Assembly (NCBI RefSeq): GCF_016482685.1
Contig: NZ_JACYHF010000003.1
Coordinates: forward strand, 186,001-250,000
From: Streptomyces sp. DSM 110735
Lineage (GTDB): Bacteria > Actinomycetota > Actinomycetes > Streptomycetales > Streptomycetaceae
Direction: 5' to 3'
Length of the DNA stretch: 64,000 nucleotides
The position numbers and the translations under genes are program-made. Below, piece by piece: positions 7,886-16,866 of the stretch (positions within the stretch are counted from its first letter, which is position 1; each line of letters starts with the position of its first letter). Below the pieces are notes generated by a model, which worked only from the letters and a program-made list of their open reading frames with translations, made no database searches and was not told where the DNA came from.

Positions 7886-10240
7886 ATGAGCGATCAGGGA
7901 CTGTTCGAAGACGACGCCGAGACCCGACGGCAGGAGCGGGCAGCCGTCGATCAGCCGCTGGAGCCACGGGTGGGTCCCGCGCCGAAGGGGGCGCCGGTCT
8001 CGAAGCCGTACACGCACCCGGCGGCGGGCTGGGGCGCGGCCAAGGCCGTCACCGAGGTGCTGGTCGAGGAGCGCGAGGTCGTGCTGGGCTCGCTCGAGAT
8101 GCTGAAGATGAACCAGGAGGACAGCGGCGGTTTCGACTGTCCGGGCTGCGCGTGGCCCGACACCAAGGGGCTGGCGCTTGACCTGTGCGAGAACGGCATC
8201 AAGCACACCACGTGGGAGATGACACGCAAGCGGGTCACCCGCGAGTTCTTCGCGAGCCACTCCGTCACCTCGCTGTTCGACTGGAACGACCACGACCTGG
8301 AGGCGGAGGGACGGCTGACCGAGCCGATGGTCTACGACCCGGAGACCGACCACTACGTGCCGATCTCCTGGGCGGACGCCTTCAAGCTGTTCGGCGACAG
8401 CGTCCGCGCCCTGGAGAGCCCGGACCAGGCGGCGTACTACACCTCGGGACGGCTGGGCAACGAGGCGTCCTTCCTCTATCAGCTCATGGCACGCGAGCTG
8501 GGCACCAACAACCAGCCGGACTGCGCCAACATGTGCACGGAGGCGGGCAGTCGGGCGATGCTCGCCTCGCTCGGCACCGGCAAGGGCACCGTCGACCTCA
8601 CGGACTGGGAGGCAGCGGACGCCGTCTTCGTGGTCGGCATCAACGCCGCCTCCAACGCGCCTCGGATGCTCACCCCGCTGGCGCAGCTCTACCGCAGGGG
8701 CAAGAAGGTCGTCCACATCAACCCGCAGGTGGAGGCGGGCGCGACCCGCACGATCATCCCGCACGAGATCCTGGCGATGGCGACCTTCCACGCCACCCCG
8801 ACCAGCAACCTCAACATCCAGCCGCGCTCGGCGGGCGACATGGCGCTGATGCGCGGCATCGCCAAGGCAACCCTGGAGATGGCCGAGAGCGACGAGCACG
8901 CGATCGACCGGCTGTTCCTGGAGCGGCACACCGAGGGGTTCGAGGCGTACCGGCGGGTGGTCGAGGCGACCTCCTGGGAGGAGATCGTCCACCAGTCGGG
9001 CGTGGCCAAGCAGGACATCCTCAAGGCGGCCGTGATCTACCGCGAGGCGGACCGGTCGATCATCACCTGGGGTCTCGGCGTCAACCAGCACGAGCACGCC
9101 GTCGACACCATCCGCGAGATCGTCAACGTCCTGCTGCTGCGCGGCAACATCGGTCGCGAGGGCGCCGGTGCCGCGCCCAACCGGGGTCACAGCAACGTGC
9201 AGGGCAACCGCACCTGCGGCATCACCAACATCCCCGACCCGGAGTTCCTCGACAAGCTCGCCGAGGTCTGCGGGATCGACCCGCCGCGCAAGGAGGGGCT
9301 TGACGTCGTCGGCACCATCGAGGCGATGGACCGGGGCGACATCAAGGTCTTCGTCGGCATGGCGGGCAACTTCGCGCTCGCCTCGCCCGACACCCGGTTC
9401 ACCTACGCGAGCCTGCGGAAGGTGGACCTGACGGTCTACGTCAGCACGAAACTCAACCGCAGCCATCTCGTCCACGGCAGGCGCGCGCTGATCCTGCCGT
9501 GCCTGGGGCGCACCGAGAAGGACGTCCAGCGGGGCACACCGCAGCGGATCTCCGTCGAGGACGGCGATTCGATGGTCCACCTCTCGCAGGGCAACCAGCA
9601 CCCCGCCTCGCCGCAGTTGCTCTCCGAGCCCGCGATCATCGCCGGTCTCGCACGGGCGGCGCTGCCCGACTCGCGGACCCCGTGGGAGTGGTACGTCGAG
9701 GACTACGACCGCATCCGGGACACCATGGCGGACGTGCTGTACGGCTTCGAGGACTTCAACCGGCGGGTCCGGCTGCCGATGGGGTTCCGGATCAAGCAGC
9801 CCGCCCGGGAGCTGGTCTTCCTCACCCCGTCCGGGCGCGCCGAGTTCTCGCACGCCCCGCTGCCCGACGTGGTGCCGCGCGCGGGACGACTCGTCCTGGG
9901 CGCGATGCGCTCCCACGACCAGTGGAACACCACGATCTACACCGACAACGACCGCTACCGGGGCATCCGCAACCTCCGCACGCTCGTCTTCATGAACGGC
10001 GACGACATGCGCGAACGCGGTCTGGAGGAGTTCCAGCCCACCGTGATCACGGCCCATGCGAAGGACGGCACGGTGCGCACGCTGCGGGGCTTCCTCGCGG
10101 TCGAGCACGACATCCCGCGCGGCGTCACCGCGGGCTACATGCCGGAACTGAACCAGCTCCTCTCGATCAGCGACTACAGCGCGCAGAGCGACCAGCCGCT
10201 GATGAAGCAACTGGACGTCACGATCGAAGCGGCGGGCTGA
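7886..10240 (+). CDS. FdhF/YdeP family molybdopterin oxidoreductase
   Basis: 784 residues of the YdeP-like branch of formate-dehydrogenase-type molybdoenzymes. It opens with DCPGCAWPD near residue 75, a CxxC rather than the classical N-terminal 4Fe-4S motif. The Mo-bis-MGD region has NNQPDCANMCTEAGSRAM, where a cysteine lies in the usual catalytic segment. The GRNIGREGAG-type loop and the C-terminal molybdopterin dinucleotide fold (QWNTTIYTDNDRYRGI) are present. The true substrate is unknown; E. coli YdeP is linked to acid resistance. ATG at 7886 follows a GAAGGGG ribosome site at good spacing. An ATG two codons earlier is possible. Depends on the molybdenum cofactor, like two other enzymes in this window. 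Confidence 0.9.
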   Translation: MSDQGLFEDDAETRRQERAAVDQPLEPRVGPAPKGAPVSKPYTHPAAGWGAAKAVTEVLVEEREVVLGSLEMLKMNQEDSGGFDCPGCAWPDTKGLALDLCENGIKHTTWEMTRKRVTREFFASHSVTSLFDWNDHDLEAEGRLTEPMVYDPETDHYVPISWADAFKLFGDSVRALESPDQAAYYTSGRLGNEASFLYQLMARELGTNNQPDCANMCTEAGSRAMLASLGTGKGTVDLTDWEAADAVFVVGINAASNAPRMLTPLAQLYRRGKKVVHINPQVEAGATRTIIPHEILAMATFHATPTSNLNIQPRSAGDMALMRGIAKATLEMAESDEHAIDRLFLERHTEGFEAYRRVVEATSWEEIVHQSGVAKQDILKAAVIYREADRSIITWGLGVNQHEHAVDTIREIVNVLLLRGNIGREGAGAAPNRGHSNVQGNRTCGITNIPDPEFLDKLAEVCGIDPPRKEGLDVVGTIEAMDRGDIKVFVGMAGNFALASPDTRFTYASLRKVDLTVYVSTKLNRSHLVHGRRALILPCLGRTEKDVQRGTPQRISVEDGDSMVHLSQGNQHPASPQLLSEPAIIAGLARAALPDSRTPWEWYVEDYDRIRDTMADVLYGFEDFNRRVRLPMGFRIKQPARELVFLTPSGRAEFSHAPLPDVVPRAGRLVLGAMRSHDQWNTTIYTDNDRYRGIRNLRTLVFMNGDDMRERGLEEFQPTVITAHAKDGTVRTLRGFLAVEHDIPRGVTAGYMPELNQLLSISDYSAQSDQPLMKQLDVTIEAAG

Positions 10241-10271
10241 CGGCGCGGAGGGCGCGGGACCCCTGGAGACC

Positions 10272-10314
10272 GGGAGCGCCCCACGTGTGGATCCTTCACA
10301 TGTGGGGCGCTCCC
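10272..10314. terminator. Long hairpin between convergent genes
   Basis: An 18-bp inverted repeat (10272-10289 with 10297-10314) with a single mismatch and a 7-nt loop, 31 bp after the YdeP-type gene stop. It works in either direction and so can also serve the leftward SpoIIE gene. The right arm contains a 15-bp block that is repeated immediately after it (10300-10314, 10315-10329). Confidence 0.7.
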
Positions 10315-10328
10315 ATGTGGGGCGCTCC

Positions 10329-10365
10329 CATATAGAGGCGCTCCTATGTGCGGCGCCTCTATATG
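10329..10365. terminator. Second bidirectional hairpin before the SpoIIE gene end
   Basis: Perfect 13-bp inverted repeat CATATAGAGGCGC / GCGCCTCTATATG around an 11-nt loop, ending 7 bp from the stop of the leftward SpoIIE gene. With the preceding hairpin it makes a double terminator between convergent genes. Confidence 0.65.
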
Positions 10366-10371
10366 GCCCCC

Positions 10372-12771
10372 TCACATGAGTGCCTCGAAGTCCACCTCCT
10401 GCGGCACCATCCGCTGCTCCGACCAGATCGTCTTGCCGTTGCGGCCGTAGCGGCTGCCCCAGCGGGTGGAGAGCTGGGCGACGAGGAAGAGACCGCGACC
10501 GCCCTCGTCGCTGAGCCCCGCGCGGCGCAGGCGGGGCTGGGTGTTGCTGGGGTCGGTGACCTCGCAGACCAGGACGTCGTCGCGGATGAGGCGGAGTCCG
10601 ACCGGGGCTCCGGCGTAGCGGACGGCGTTGGTGACCAGCTCGCTGACGATCAGCTCGGTGGTGAAGACGAGGTCGTCCAGCCCCCACTCGGTGAGCTGCC
10701 GCTTGGCGGCCTGGCGGGCGTCGGACACCACGGACTCGTCCGCGCCGAACTCCCAGCTCGCGACGGAGTCCTCGGGGATGGCGCGGGCGCGGGCGAGGAG
10801 CAGGGCGATGTCGTCGCGCGGCGGGGTCTGGCCGAGGTCCGCCTGGAGCAGTCTGCTCGCCTCCACCAGGCTCTGTCCGGGGCGGCACGAGGTGGCGAGC
10901 CGGTGGGTGAGCCAGCGCAGCCCCGCGTCGAGGTCGCCGCCGTACCGGTCGAGGAGTCCGTCGGTGTAGAGGGCGAGGACGCTGCCGGGCTCCACGTCGG
11001 CGGTGATGGTCTCGAAGGGCATCCCGCCCACGCCGAGCGGCGGTCCCGGCGCGAAGCGGAGCATCCGGGTGGTGCCGTCGGGCCGTACCTCGACGGGTGG
11101 CGGGTGCCCTGCTCCGGCCATGACGCAGCGGCGGGCGACGGGGTCGTAGACGGCGTACAGACAGGTCGCTCCGGCGGGCTTGCCCCATTCGGTGTCCTGA
11201 CCGAGCCGCCGTACGAGGTCGTCGAGGTGGGTGAGGAGTTCGGAGGGGTCGAGTTCGAGGTCGGCGAGGGTGCGGACGGCGGTGCGCAGACCGCTCATCG
11301 CGGCGCTGGCGTCCAGCCCGTGTCCGACCACGTCCCCGGCGACCAGGGCGACCCGGAAGGAGGGCAGCGGGATGACGTCGTACCAGTCGCCGCTGATGTC
11401 GGCGCCGCCGCCCGCGGGCAGATAGATGCCCGCCGTCTCGGCGGCAGGTCCCTCGGTGGTGGCCGGGGGCAGCAGGCGGCGCTGGAGGGTGAGGGCGGTG
11501 CGGCGCTCGCGGGTGTAGCGGCGGGCGTTGTCGACGCTGAGGGCGGCCCGGGAGGCGATCTCGCCGAGCAGTTCGGCGTCCTCCGACTCGAAGGGGTCGC
11601 GGTCCCCGGTGCGCCAGACCGTGACGGACCCGAGCACCAGACCGCGCGCGAACAGCGGCGCCCACAGACCCGAGCGCCCGTCCTCGGGGACGAAGCGGTG
11701 CACCAGGTCGGGGTCGCCCAGGACGTCGGTGACCGTCTCGGGGTCCAGGACGACGGGTCGGCCGCGCTGGATGTCGCCCAGTTCGGGGGTGTACGGCAGC
11801 GGGGGGATCGCCTCGCCGGGCTGGAAGACGTCGGCGGTGCCCTCGTCGGGGGTCACGACGACCCGGCACAGATGCAGGTCTCCCCCACCGGCGGCGGGCT
11901 TGGCCGGTTCCTCCGTGTTGAGCACGGCTTCGGCGAGGTCGGCCCAGCCCACGTCCCCGAGGGCCGGGACCAGTACGTCCAGCAGGTCCCGTACGGTGCG
12001 GGTGACGTCGAGGGAGCCGCCGATGCGGTCGGCGGCGGCGTGCAGCACGTCCAGCCGTCTGCGCACCCGCTGCTGTTCCGGGGTGTCGGCGAACATCGTG
12101 ACGACGCCGATGGGCGCGCCGTCGGCGTCCTCCACCCGGAAGGCGCACATCGACAAAACGACGTAGCGGTCCGGGTCGTCCGGCGCGCGCATGTGCAGGG
12201 TCTTGCCGACCACCGGTTCCCCGGTCTCCAGCACCTGCCGCAGCTCCGTCTCGGCCGACTTGGCGTCCTTGAGGGCGGCCACGTCCGTCAGGCGGCTGCC
12301 GCGCGGGAGGGCGGAGCCGCCGAACATGCCGGAGGTGATGTTGGTCCACACCACGGTGAGGTCGGTGTCGTGCATGCCGATGCCGAGACGGTCCTGGGAG
12401 AGCAGGGCGCGCAGCACATTGGCGTCCGCCTCCCAGTGGCTGACCTGCCGGGTGGGGGCGAGCAGCACCAGTGCCTCGGAGTCGGGTTCGGTCCGCAGGA
12501 CCCGGAAGCTGACGGCCACCGCGTCACCGCTGCGATGCCGCAGCAGGGCGCGACCGTCCGCCGGGAAGGTCCCGTCGTCGTCGACGCCCGGACACGCGCG
12601 GGCCAGCAGATCGCGCAACGACCGTCCGCAGACCTCGTCGGCGGTCCGGCCCAGCAGTTCGGCGGCCGCCGGCGACCAGCGCACCACGGTGCCCCGGTCG
12701 TCGAGCACGGCCGTCGCCACTCCGGCGAACGAGAACACATGCCTCTCGGCACCGGCGCTGAACCCGCCCAT
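10372..12771 (-). CDS. PAS-PAS-GAF-SpoIIE-HATPase regulatory protein phosphatase
   Basis: 799 residues. Order: PAS (~8-110, GVATAVLDDRGTVVRWSPAA); second PAS (~130-250, GIGMHDTDLTVVWTN); GAF (~255-390); PP2C-like SpoIIE phosphatase (~400-615, with SGDWYDVIPL and AGDVVGHGLDASAAM); C-terminal HATPase_c anti-sigma-like kinase domain (~660-795, TELIVSELVTNAVRYAG and GRGLFLV). Such Streptomyces proteins integrate a signal and act on anti-sigma-factor antagonists. The ATG follows a GGAGGAG site at 7 nt. No cognate STAS antagonist is adjacent, so partners are elsewhere. Confidence 0.92.
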   Translation of the reverse strand: MGGFSAGAERHVFSFAGVATAVLDDRGTVVRWSPAAAELLGRTADEVCGRSLRDLLARACPGVDDDGTFPADGRALLRHRSGDAVAVSFRVLRTEPDSEALVLLAPTRQVSHWEADANVLRALLSQDRLGIGMHDTDLTVVWTNITSGMFGGSALPRGSRLTDVAALKDAKSAETELRQVLETGEPVVGKTLHMRAPDDPDRYVVLSMCAFRVEDADGAPIGVVTMFADTPEQQRVRRRLDVLHAAADRIGGSLDVTRTVRDLLDVLVPALGDVGWADLAEAVLNTEEPAKPAAGGGDLHLCRVVVTPDEGTADVFQPGEAIPPLPYTPELGDIQRGRPVVLDPETVTDVLGDPDLVHRFVPEDGRSGLWAPLFARGLVLGSVTVWRTGDRDPFESEDAELLGEIASRAALSVDNARRYTRERRTALTLQRRLLPPATTEGPAAETAGIYLPAGGGADISGDWYDVIPLPSFRVALVAGDVVGHGLDASAAMSGLRTAVRTLADLELDPSELLTHLDDLVRRLGQDTEWGKPAGATCLYAVYDPVARRCVMAGAGHPPPVEVRPDGTTRMLRFAPGPPLGVGGMPFETITADVEPGSVLALYTDGLLDRYGGDLDAGLRWLTHRLATSCRPGQSLVEASRLLQADLGQTPPRDDIALLLARARAIPEDSVASWEFGADESVVSDARQAAKRQLTEWGLDDLVFTTELIVSELVTNAVRYAGAPVGLRLIRDDVLVCEVTDPSNTQPRLRRAGLSDEGGRGLFLVAQLSTRWGSRYGRNGKTIWSEQRMVPQEVDFEALM

Positions 12772-12908
12772 CCTGCTCCTCCGGCTCGGCGCCCCCGCCT
12801 CTCCCACGGTACGACCAACGAGGTGGGAGCGCTTTTCGCGACGAGCCGCACGGGGTGCTCGGTGTTCCCGGACCGTCGCGGGGGCGGCGCAGGGGAACGG
12901 GGCTGGGC

Positions 12909-14432
12909 TCAGGCCGTCAGAAGGCTCAGCACCTGGCGGTGGGCGGAGACCACCGCGCGCCGGGACTCGTCCGTGGGGTCGGCCACGTCGAAGCCGTGCT
13001 GCCCCGAGGGGACGTCGACCGTGACGACAAGGGTGTCCGCGTCGCGCGCGGCGGAGAGGAACGCCGCCACCGTGTCCGCGATCGGTTCGTACTCCTGGCC
13101 CACCCGGGTGAGGACGACCGGAAGCTCCCCGGCCGAGCGGACGGCCGTGACGGGACGGAAGCGCGCGTCGACCGCGTTCCAGCCGGGCAGCGGCGCGAGC
13201 ACCGGGTAGCTCGCGGCGACGCAGCGCAGCCAGGGCGGCGGCGCGGCGAGCCAGTCGCTCATGAGAAGTCCGCCGCCCGAGAAGAACCACAGGGCGATCC
13301 GGTCGGCGTCCACCCGGGGATGCGCCCGGACCAGGTCGACGGCGGCGGCGAGGTCGGCGGCGGCCCGCGCGTAGTCGGTCAGCGCGTGCAGACCGTGGTC
13401 CACGGTCACGCCGACCACGCCCTGGCTCGCCGCGTACCGGGCGTGGCCGGTGTAGAGCGGCCAGTCGCGCGGGGTGGGCCGCTGGGCGGCGGGGACCGGG
13501 CCGCCGTGGACGAAGACGACGGCGGGCCGGGGCGTGTCCGCGTCCACGTCCACGTCCGCGTCGGGCGGGGCGTCGGGCAGGCAGAGGTCGACCCGACCCG
13601 TGCGCTCACGCGGTCGCTCGGGCACGTCGAGCACGAACGGCCGTAGATGCGGCGGCTGTTCGTCGGTGTCGACGGTGATCCGGTGCCCCTCACCGGCGGA
13701 CGCGCGCAGCAGTACGTCGGCCAGTTGGCCGGGGGTGGAGAGCATCGGCCAGTGTCCGGTGGGGAGTTCGAAGAAGGTGACCCGGGGGTCGGCGAGGGCG
13801 CGGAACTGCGGTGGTCCGGTGCGGACGAGGGTCTCGGCCATGGCGATGGTCATCCCGGAGGCGGTGCAGAAGATCCCGGTGCTGGGCAGCTCGGCCGACG
13901 CCCCGGTGAGCCGCAGCGGCTGGAGAAGGGTGCCGGACGGCTGCGGCGCGGCGTACCGGTCCAGTCGGTCCAGCGCGCTCGCGGACAGCCCGGCCGTGCT
14001 GCCCCAGCGGTCCCAGTCGCCCGGCTTCGGCACCGGGACGCTCCCGCCGGGCTCGGCGAGCAGCCGTTCGCGCGTCTCCTGGTCGGGTACGAGGGCGAGC
14101 GCCGTGTCACCGTCCTGCGGCATCCCGGCGTCGAGGTGCACGACGCGGGAGATCCGTCCGGGGCGCCGGTCGGCGGCGCCGAGCACCGGATGGATGGCGT
14201 AGTCGTGGCCGACGAGGACCAGCTCGGACGCGTCGAGGCCGTCGATCAGCCGTACGACGTCCTCGATGTGCGTCTCCAAGTCGACTCCTGGTCCGGCCAG
14301 TTCACGGTTCTCGCCCAGACCGGTGAGGGACAGCGGATGCGTGTGCGCCCCTGCCTCGCGCAGCCGTGCGGCGGTCTCCCGCCAGATCCAGGCACCGGTG
14401 AAGGGGCCGGAGACCAGTACGAACGCCGTCAT
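12909..14432 (-). CDS. Tandem alpha/beta-hydrolase fusion protein
   Basis: 507 residues holding two hydrolase folds in one chain. The N-terminal half (~1-235) is an esterase/EstC-like domain (VLVSGPFTGAWIWRETAARL), but its nucleophile elbow reads VGHDYA, with Asp (~76) where serine is expected. The C-terminal half (~270-507) has the oxyanion motif VVFVHGG, an intact elbow FFSGGG with Ser near 384, and a final catalytic-type His in SGQHGFDV. The ATG has an AGGGAG site. Divergent from the MerR regulator, which probably controls it. Substrate unknown. The N-terminal half may use an aspartate nucleophile or be non-catalytic. Confidence 0.85.
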   Translation of the reverse strand: MTAFVLVSGPFTGAWIWRETAARLREAGAHTHPLSLTGLGENRELAGPGVDLETHIEDVVRLIDGLDASELVLVGHDYAIHPVLGAADRRPGRISRVVHLDAGMPQDGDTALALVPDQETRERLLAEPGGSVPVPKPGDWDRWGSTAGLSASALDRLDRYAAPQPSGTLLQPLRLTGASAELPSTGIFCTASGMTIAMAETLVRTGPPQFRALADPRVTFFELPTGHWPMLSTPGQLADVLLRASAGEGHRITVDTDEQPPHLRPFVLDVPERPRERTGRVDLCLPDAPPDADVDVDADTPRPAVVFVHGGPVPAAQRPTPRDWPLYTGHARYAASQGVVGVTVDHGLHALTDYARAAADLAAAVDLVRAHPRVDADRIALWFFSGGGLLMSDWLAAPPPWLRCVAASYPVLAPLPGWNAVDARFRPVTAVRSAGELPVVLTRVGQEYEPIADTVAAFLSAARDADTLVVTVDVPSGQHGFDVADPTDESRRAVVSAHRQVLSLLTA

Positions 14433-14543
14433 GATCGTCTCCCTGTGGGGTGGTGGTCCGCGCGGACTGCCGTACCGGAGGGGCACATCGGCTGACCGCG
14501 CTCGCGGGTACCGTAGGAACTCCCCCTGAGGGAGATTCAAGGC

Positions 14544-15479
14544 ATGTCCCCTGAAGGCTTGTTGAGCATCGGCGAGCTGGCGGAGCGCGCGGGTGTCACC
14601 GTGAAGACGGTCCGCTTCTACTCCGATCTCGGCCTGCTGCCCGAGGCGTCCCGCAGCGGCGGCGGTCATCGGCGTTACGGTCCCGAGGCGCTGGACCGGC
14701 TGCGGCTGATCCGCTCACTGCGCGCGCTCGGTCTGCCGGTTCCGGAGGTGGGCCGGGTGCTCGACGAGGGCGACGGGCTGACCGGGTCCCTGGAGAACGC
14801 CCTTGACGCCCGTCTGCGCGAACTCGGCTCGGAGATGGCGGCGTTGAGGTGGCGGGAAGCTGCCCTCCAGCTCGTCCGGGACTGTCCGGCCGAGGAGCGC
14901 GCCGAGCGGCTCCGGTTGGTCGGGGCGGTGTCCGCGCCGCCCAGTACCGCTGCGCTCGCGCGCTTCTGGCGCGGGGCGCTGCCCGCCCGGCTGTCGTCCC
15001 GGCTGCGCTCGGTGATCCTCGACCACGCGGTCCCCCGGCCACCGGTCGATCCGACGCCCGCGCAGGTGCTTGCCTTCGCCCGGCTGCACGCCATCGCCAC
15101 CGCCCCCTGTCCGGCGGGCGACCCGCGCCGCCCCGCCCGCCACCGCACCGACGCGGACTGCCGTCCCGATGTGCTCTACGACGGACTCTTCGACGCCTAC
15201 AACCTGGCCGCCGCCGACCTGCGCACCGGCCGTACCCCCGACCGGGGGCAGGCTCTGGACTGCTTCGTCACCGCCCACGCCACCGCGCGCGATCTGCCGG
15301 ACACCCCCGCCTTCCGCCGCCGCCTCGACACCCTGCTGACCCGCGCCGCCGACCCGATGATCGACCGGTACTGGGAACTGACCGGCGTCCTCACCCCGTC
15401 CCCGGACCCGACCCTCGGCGCCGTGCACGAGTGGCTGCGGTCCGCGCTGAGCGCCGACGTCGCCCGGTCGGCGGGCTGA
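14544..15479 (+). CDS. MerR family transcriptional regulator
   Basis: 311 residues. The N-terminal winged helix is typical MerR: LSIGELAERAGVTVKTVRFYSDLGLLP and the HRRYG wing, with a coiled segment to ~residue 120. The C-terminal ~190 residues form a helical effector domain without the cysteine clusters of metal-sensing MerR proteins, so a small-molecule ligand is more likely. Transcribed away from the double hydrolase gene, sharing a 111-bp intergenic region, so it is the likely regulator of that gene. Confidence 0.92.
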   Translation: MSPEGLLSIGELAERAGVTVKTVRFYSDLGLLPEASRSGGGHRRYGPEALDRLRLIRSLRALGLPVPEVGRVLDEGDGLTGSLENALDARLRELGSEMAALRWREAALQLVRDCPAEERAERLRLVGAVSAPPSTAALARFWRGALPARLSSRLRSVILDHAVPRPPVDPTPAQVLAFARLHAIATAPCPAGDPRRPARHRTDADCRPDVLYDGLFDAYNLAAADLRTGRTPDRGQALDCFVTAHATARDLPDTPAFRRRLDTLLTRAADPMIDRYWELTGVLTPSPDPTLGAVHEWLRSALSADVARSAG

Positions 15480-15506
15480 GCGGCCGGGGCAGCGCTCACC
15501 CGCGCC

Positions 15507-15542
15507 GTCGTGCATGCGGTCGTGCATGCCGTCGTGCATGCG
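15507..15542. repeat. Three 12-bp tandem repeats (GTCGTGCATGCG type)
   Basis: Units at 15507-15518, 15519-15530 (one change) and 15531-15542, each containing the palindrome GCATGC. The block fills the gap between the convergent MerR and universal stress genes and ends one base before the stress gene stop. No longer inverted repeat is present, so a terminator role is uncertain. Confidence 0.8.
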
Positions 15543-15543
15543 G

Positions 15544-16458
15544 TCAGCCCGGCTCCGGTACGACGGCGACCGGGCACCGCGCATGGTGCAGCACCCCATG
15601 GGTGACCCGCCCGAGGTGGTCGTCGCCCCCATGTGCGCCCGCGCTACCTGTGCCGACCACCAGCAACGCGGCGTCACGGGCGGCGGCGAGCAGGGTGTCC
15701 CGGGCCGGCCCCTCGACCGCACGGCGGCGTATCCACAGGTTCTCCGGTGCGTCGCGCAGCGCTGCCTCCAGCGTCTCCGCCGCCTGCTGTTCCTGGGCGT
15801 GGGCGGGCGTTCCGGCGAGCAGGGGGTGTGCGGCGGGCGCGTGCCGGGGGCGGTGCCAGGACCGTACGGCTTCCAGGGGGACACCCCGCAGCAGGGCCGC
15901 CTCGACGGCGAACCGGACGGCGGCGGTCGAGCCCTCCGGCGGCTCGGCGACCCCCACGACGACGCGGCCGGGTGCGGGCGGCTCCCCCTGTGGCCCACGC
16001 ACATGTGGTCCACGCACATGTGCTCCGCGCACGACGATCACCGGGCAGTGGGTGCGGCACGCCACCATGGCGCTGACGGAGCCGAGCAGCGTCTCGGCCA
16101 CGGCGCCCCGGCCCCGGCAGCCCAGGACCAGCGCGAGGGCGCTCCGGCTCTCGCGTACGAGCGCGTACTCCGGTGTCTCCAGGGCGAGACCGACGCCGAC
16201 CCGCACGCCCGGCTGCCGACGGCGGGCGCGGCGCTCGGCCGCGGCGACGACGGCAGTGCCCTCCTCGGCGGTGTCCGCGTGCGGCTCCCACCAGCAGGCG
16301 TGCACGATCCGGAGGGCGGTCCCGCGCAGGGCGGCCTCGTCGGCGGCCCAGTCCAGTGCGGTCAGGCTCGGCTCGGAGCCGTCGACGCCGACGGTGACCG
16401 GGAGGTCCACGGCACCGGACGGCCGGTGACCGGCTCCCGTGTCGGCGCTTGTGTCCAT
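15544..16458 (-). CDS. Universal stress protein, two UspA domains
   Basis: 304 residues with two UspA folds. The first starts VTVGVDGSEPSLTALDWAADEA and ends VLGCRGRGAVAETLLGSVSAMVACRTHCPVIVV, the ATP-binding Gx2Gx9GS/T pattern. The second ends LLVVGTGSAGAHGGDDHLGRVTHGVLHHARCPVAVV, where the loop is less standard. The linker contains a short repeat GAHVRGPHVRGP encoded by 15-bp DNA units. Cytoplasmic; binds nucleotide and adjusts metabolism under stress in related bacteria. The ATG follows an AGGAG site. One of four such proteins within 8 kb. Confidence 0.92.
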   Translation of the reverse strand: MDTSADTGAGHRPSGAVDLPVTVGVDGSEPSLTALDWAADEAALRGTALRIVHACWWEPHADTAEEGTAVVAAAERRARRRQPGVRVGVGLALETPEYALVRESRSALALVLGCRGRGAVAETLLGSVSAMVACRTHCPVIVVRGAHVRGPHVRGPQGEPPAPGRVVVGVAEPPEGSTAAVRFAVEAALLRGVPLEAVRSWHRPRHAPAAHPLLAGTPAHAQEQQAAETLEAALRDAPENLWIRRRAVEGPARDTLLAAARDAALLVVGTGSAGAHGGDDHLGRVTHGVLHHARCPVAVVPEPG

Positions 16459-16686
16459 CGCCGGGTCTCCTCGCCTCGTAGCTCGGCCGCCGGTCTCTCC
16501 AGTCGTCCCTCAAGTCCAGCGTGCGCCTCCCGCCGTCACTGGGGCCGAACAGCCCATACCCGGGGTACCTCAGGTCCCTTTTCCTCCCCGTGTGGCCCGG
16601 CACACTGAAGGAAGGGACGATGGCGTCGGCGGCTGTCGACACGCGCGGTGGCCCTGCGCGCCACCCCGGAGGAGGAGGCGAGGGCG

Positions 16687-16866
16687 ATGTCCGTACACGC
16701 GAACCCCGTGCACGCGAGCCCGGTTCACGCCATGCCCGTACACACGAGCCCCGTACACGCGAACCCCGTTCTAGCCCGGTCCGACGACATGGAACGGAAG
16801 CCACCGGGGCGGACCGCTCCCGGACCCGCTCCCGGACCCGGAGCCGGTCGTGTCGCGGCCCGGTGA
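16687..16866 (+). CDS. Small repeat-bearing ORF (VHANP-type) overlapping the next gene
   Basis: A possible 59-residue peptide. Its ATG sits about 9 nt after GGAGGAGG, a strong ribosome site, and its stop lies inside the start of the next stress protein gene (overlap 16850-16866), which itself has a poor ribosome site. Residues 3-27 are five V-H-x-x-P pentapeptides; the tail is Pro/Gly/Arg-rich. Translational coupling to the stress gene is inferred from this layout. The repeat could be only a DNA repeat with a chance frame, so confidence is modest. Confidence 0.4.
   Translation: MSVHANPVHASPVHAMPVHTSPVHANPVLARSDDMERKPPGRTAPGPAPGPGAGRVAAR
16693..16767. repeat. Five 15-bp tandem repeats
   Basis: Units start at 16693, 16708, 16723, 16738 and 16753. 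The first and last are identical (GTACACGCGAACCCC) and the middle three differ at a few bases. The 15-bp length keeps frame and encodes the V-H-x-x-P pentapeptides of the small ORF. Confidence 0.85.

Noticed and set aside
7781..13290. Very long open frames antisense to the YdeP-type and SpoIIE genes
   Set aside because: Their translations are low-complexity Arg/Pro/Gly or Val/Gly runs without domains, and arise from third-position GC bias opposite real genes.
15507..16767. Repeat arrays as a CRISPR
   Set aside because: Units are 12-15 bp, directly abutting with no spacers, and no cas genes are present.
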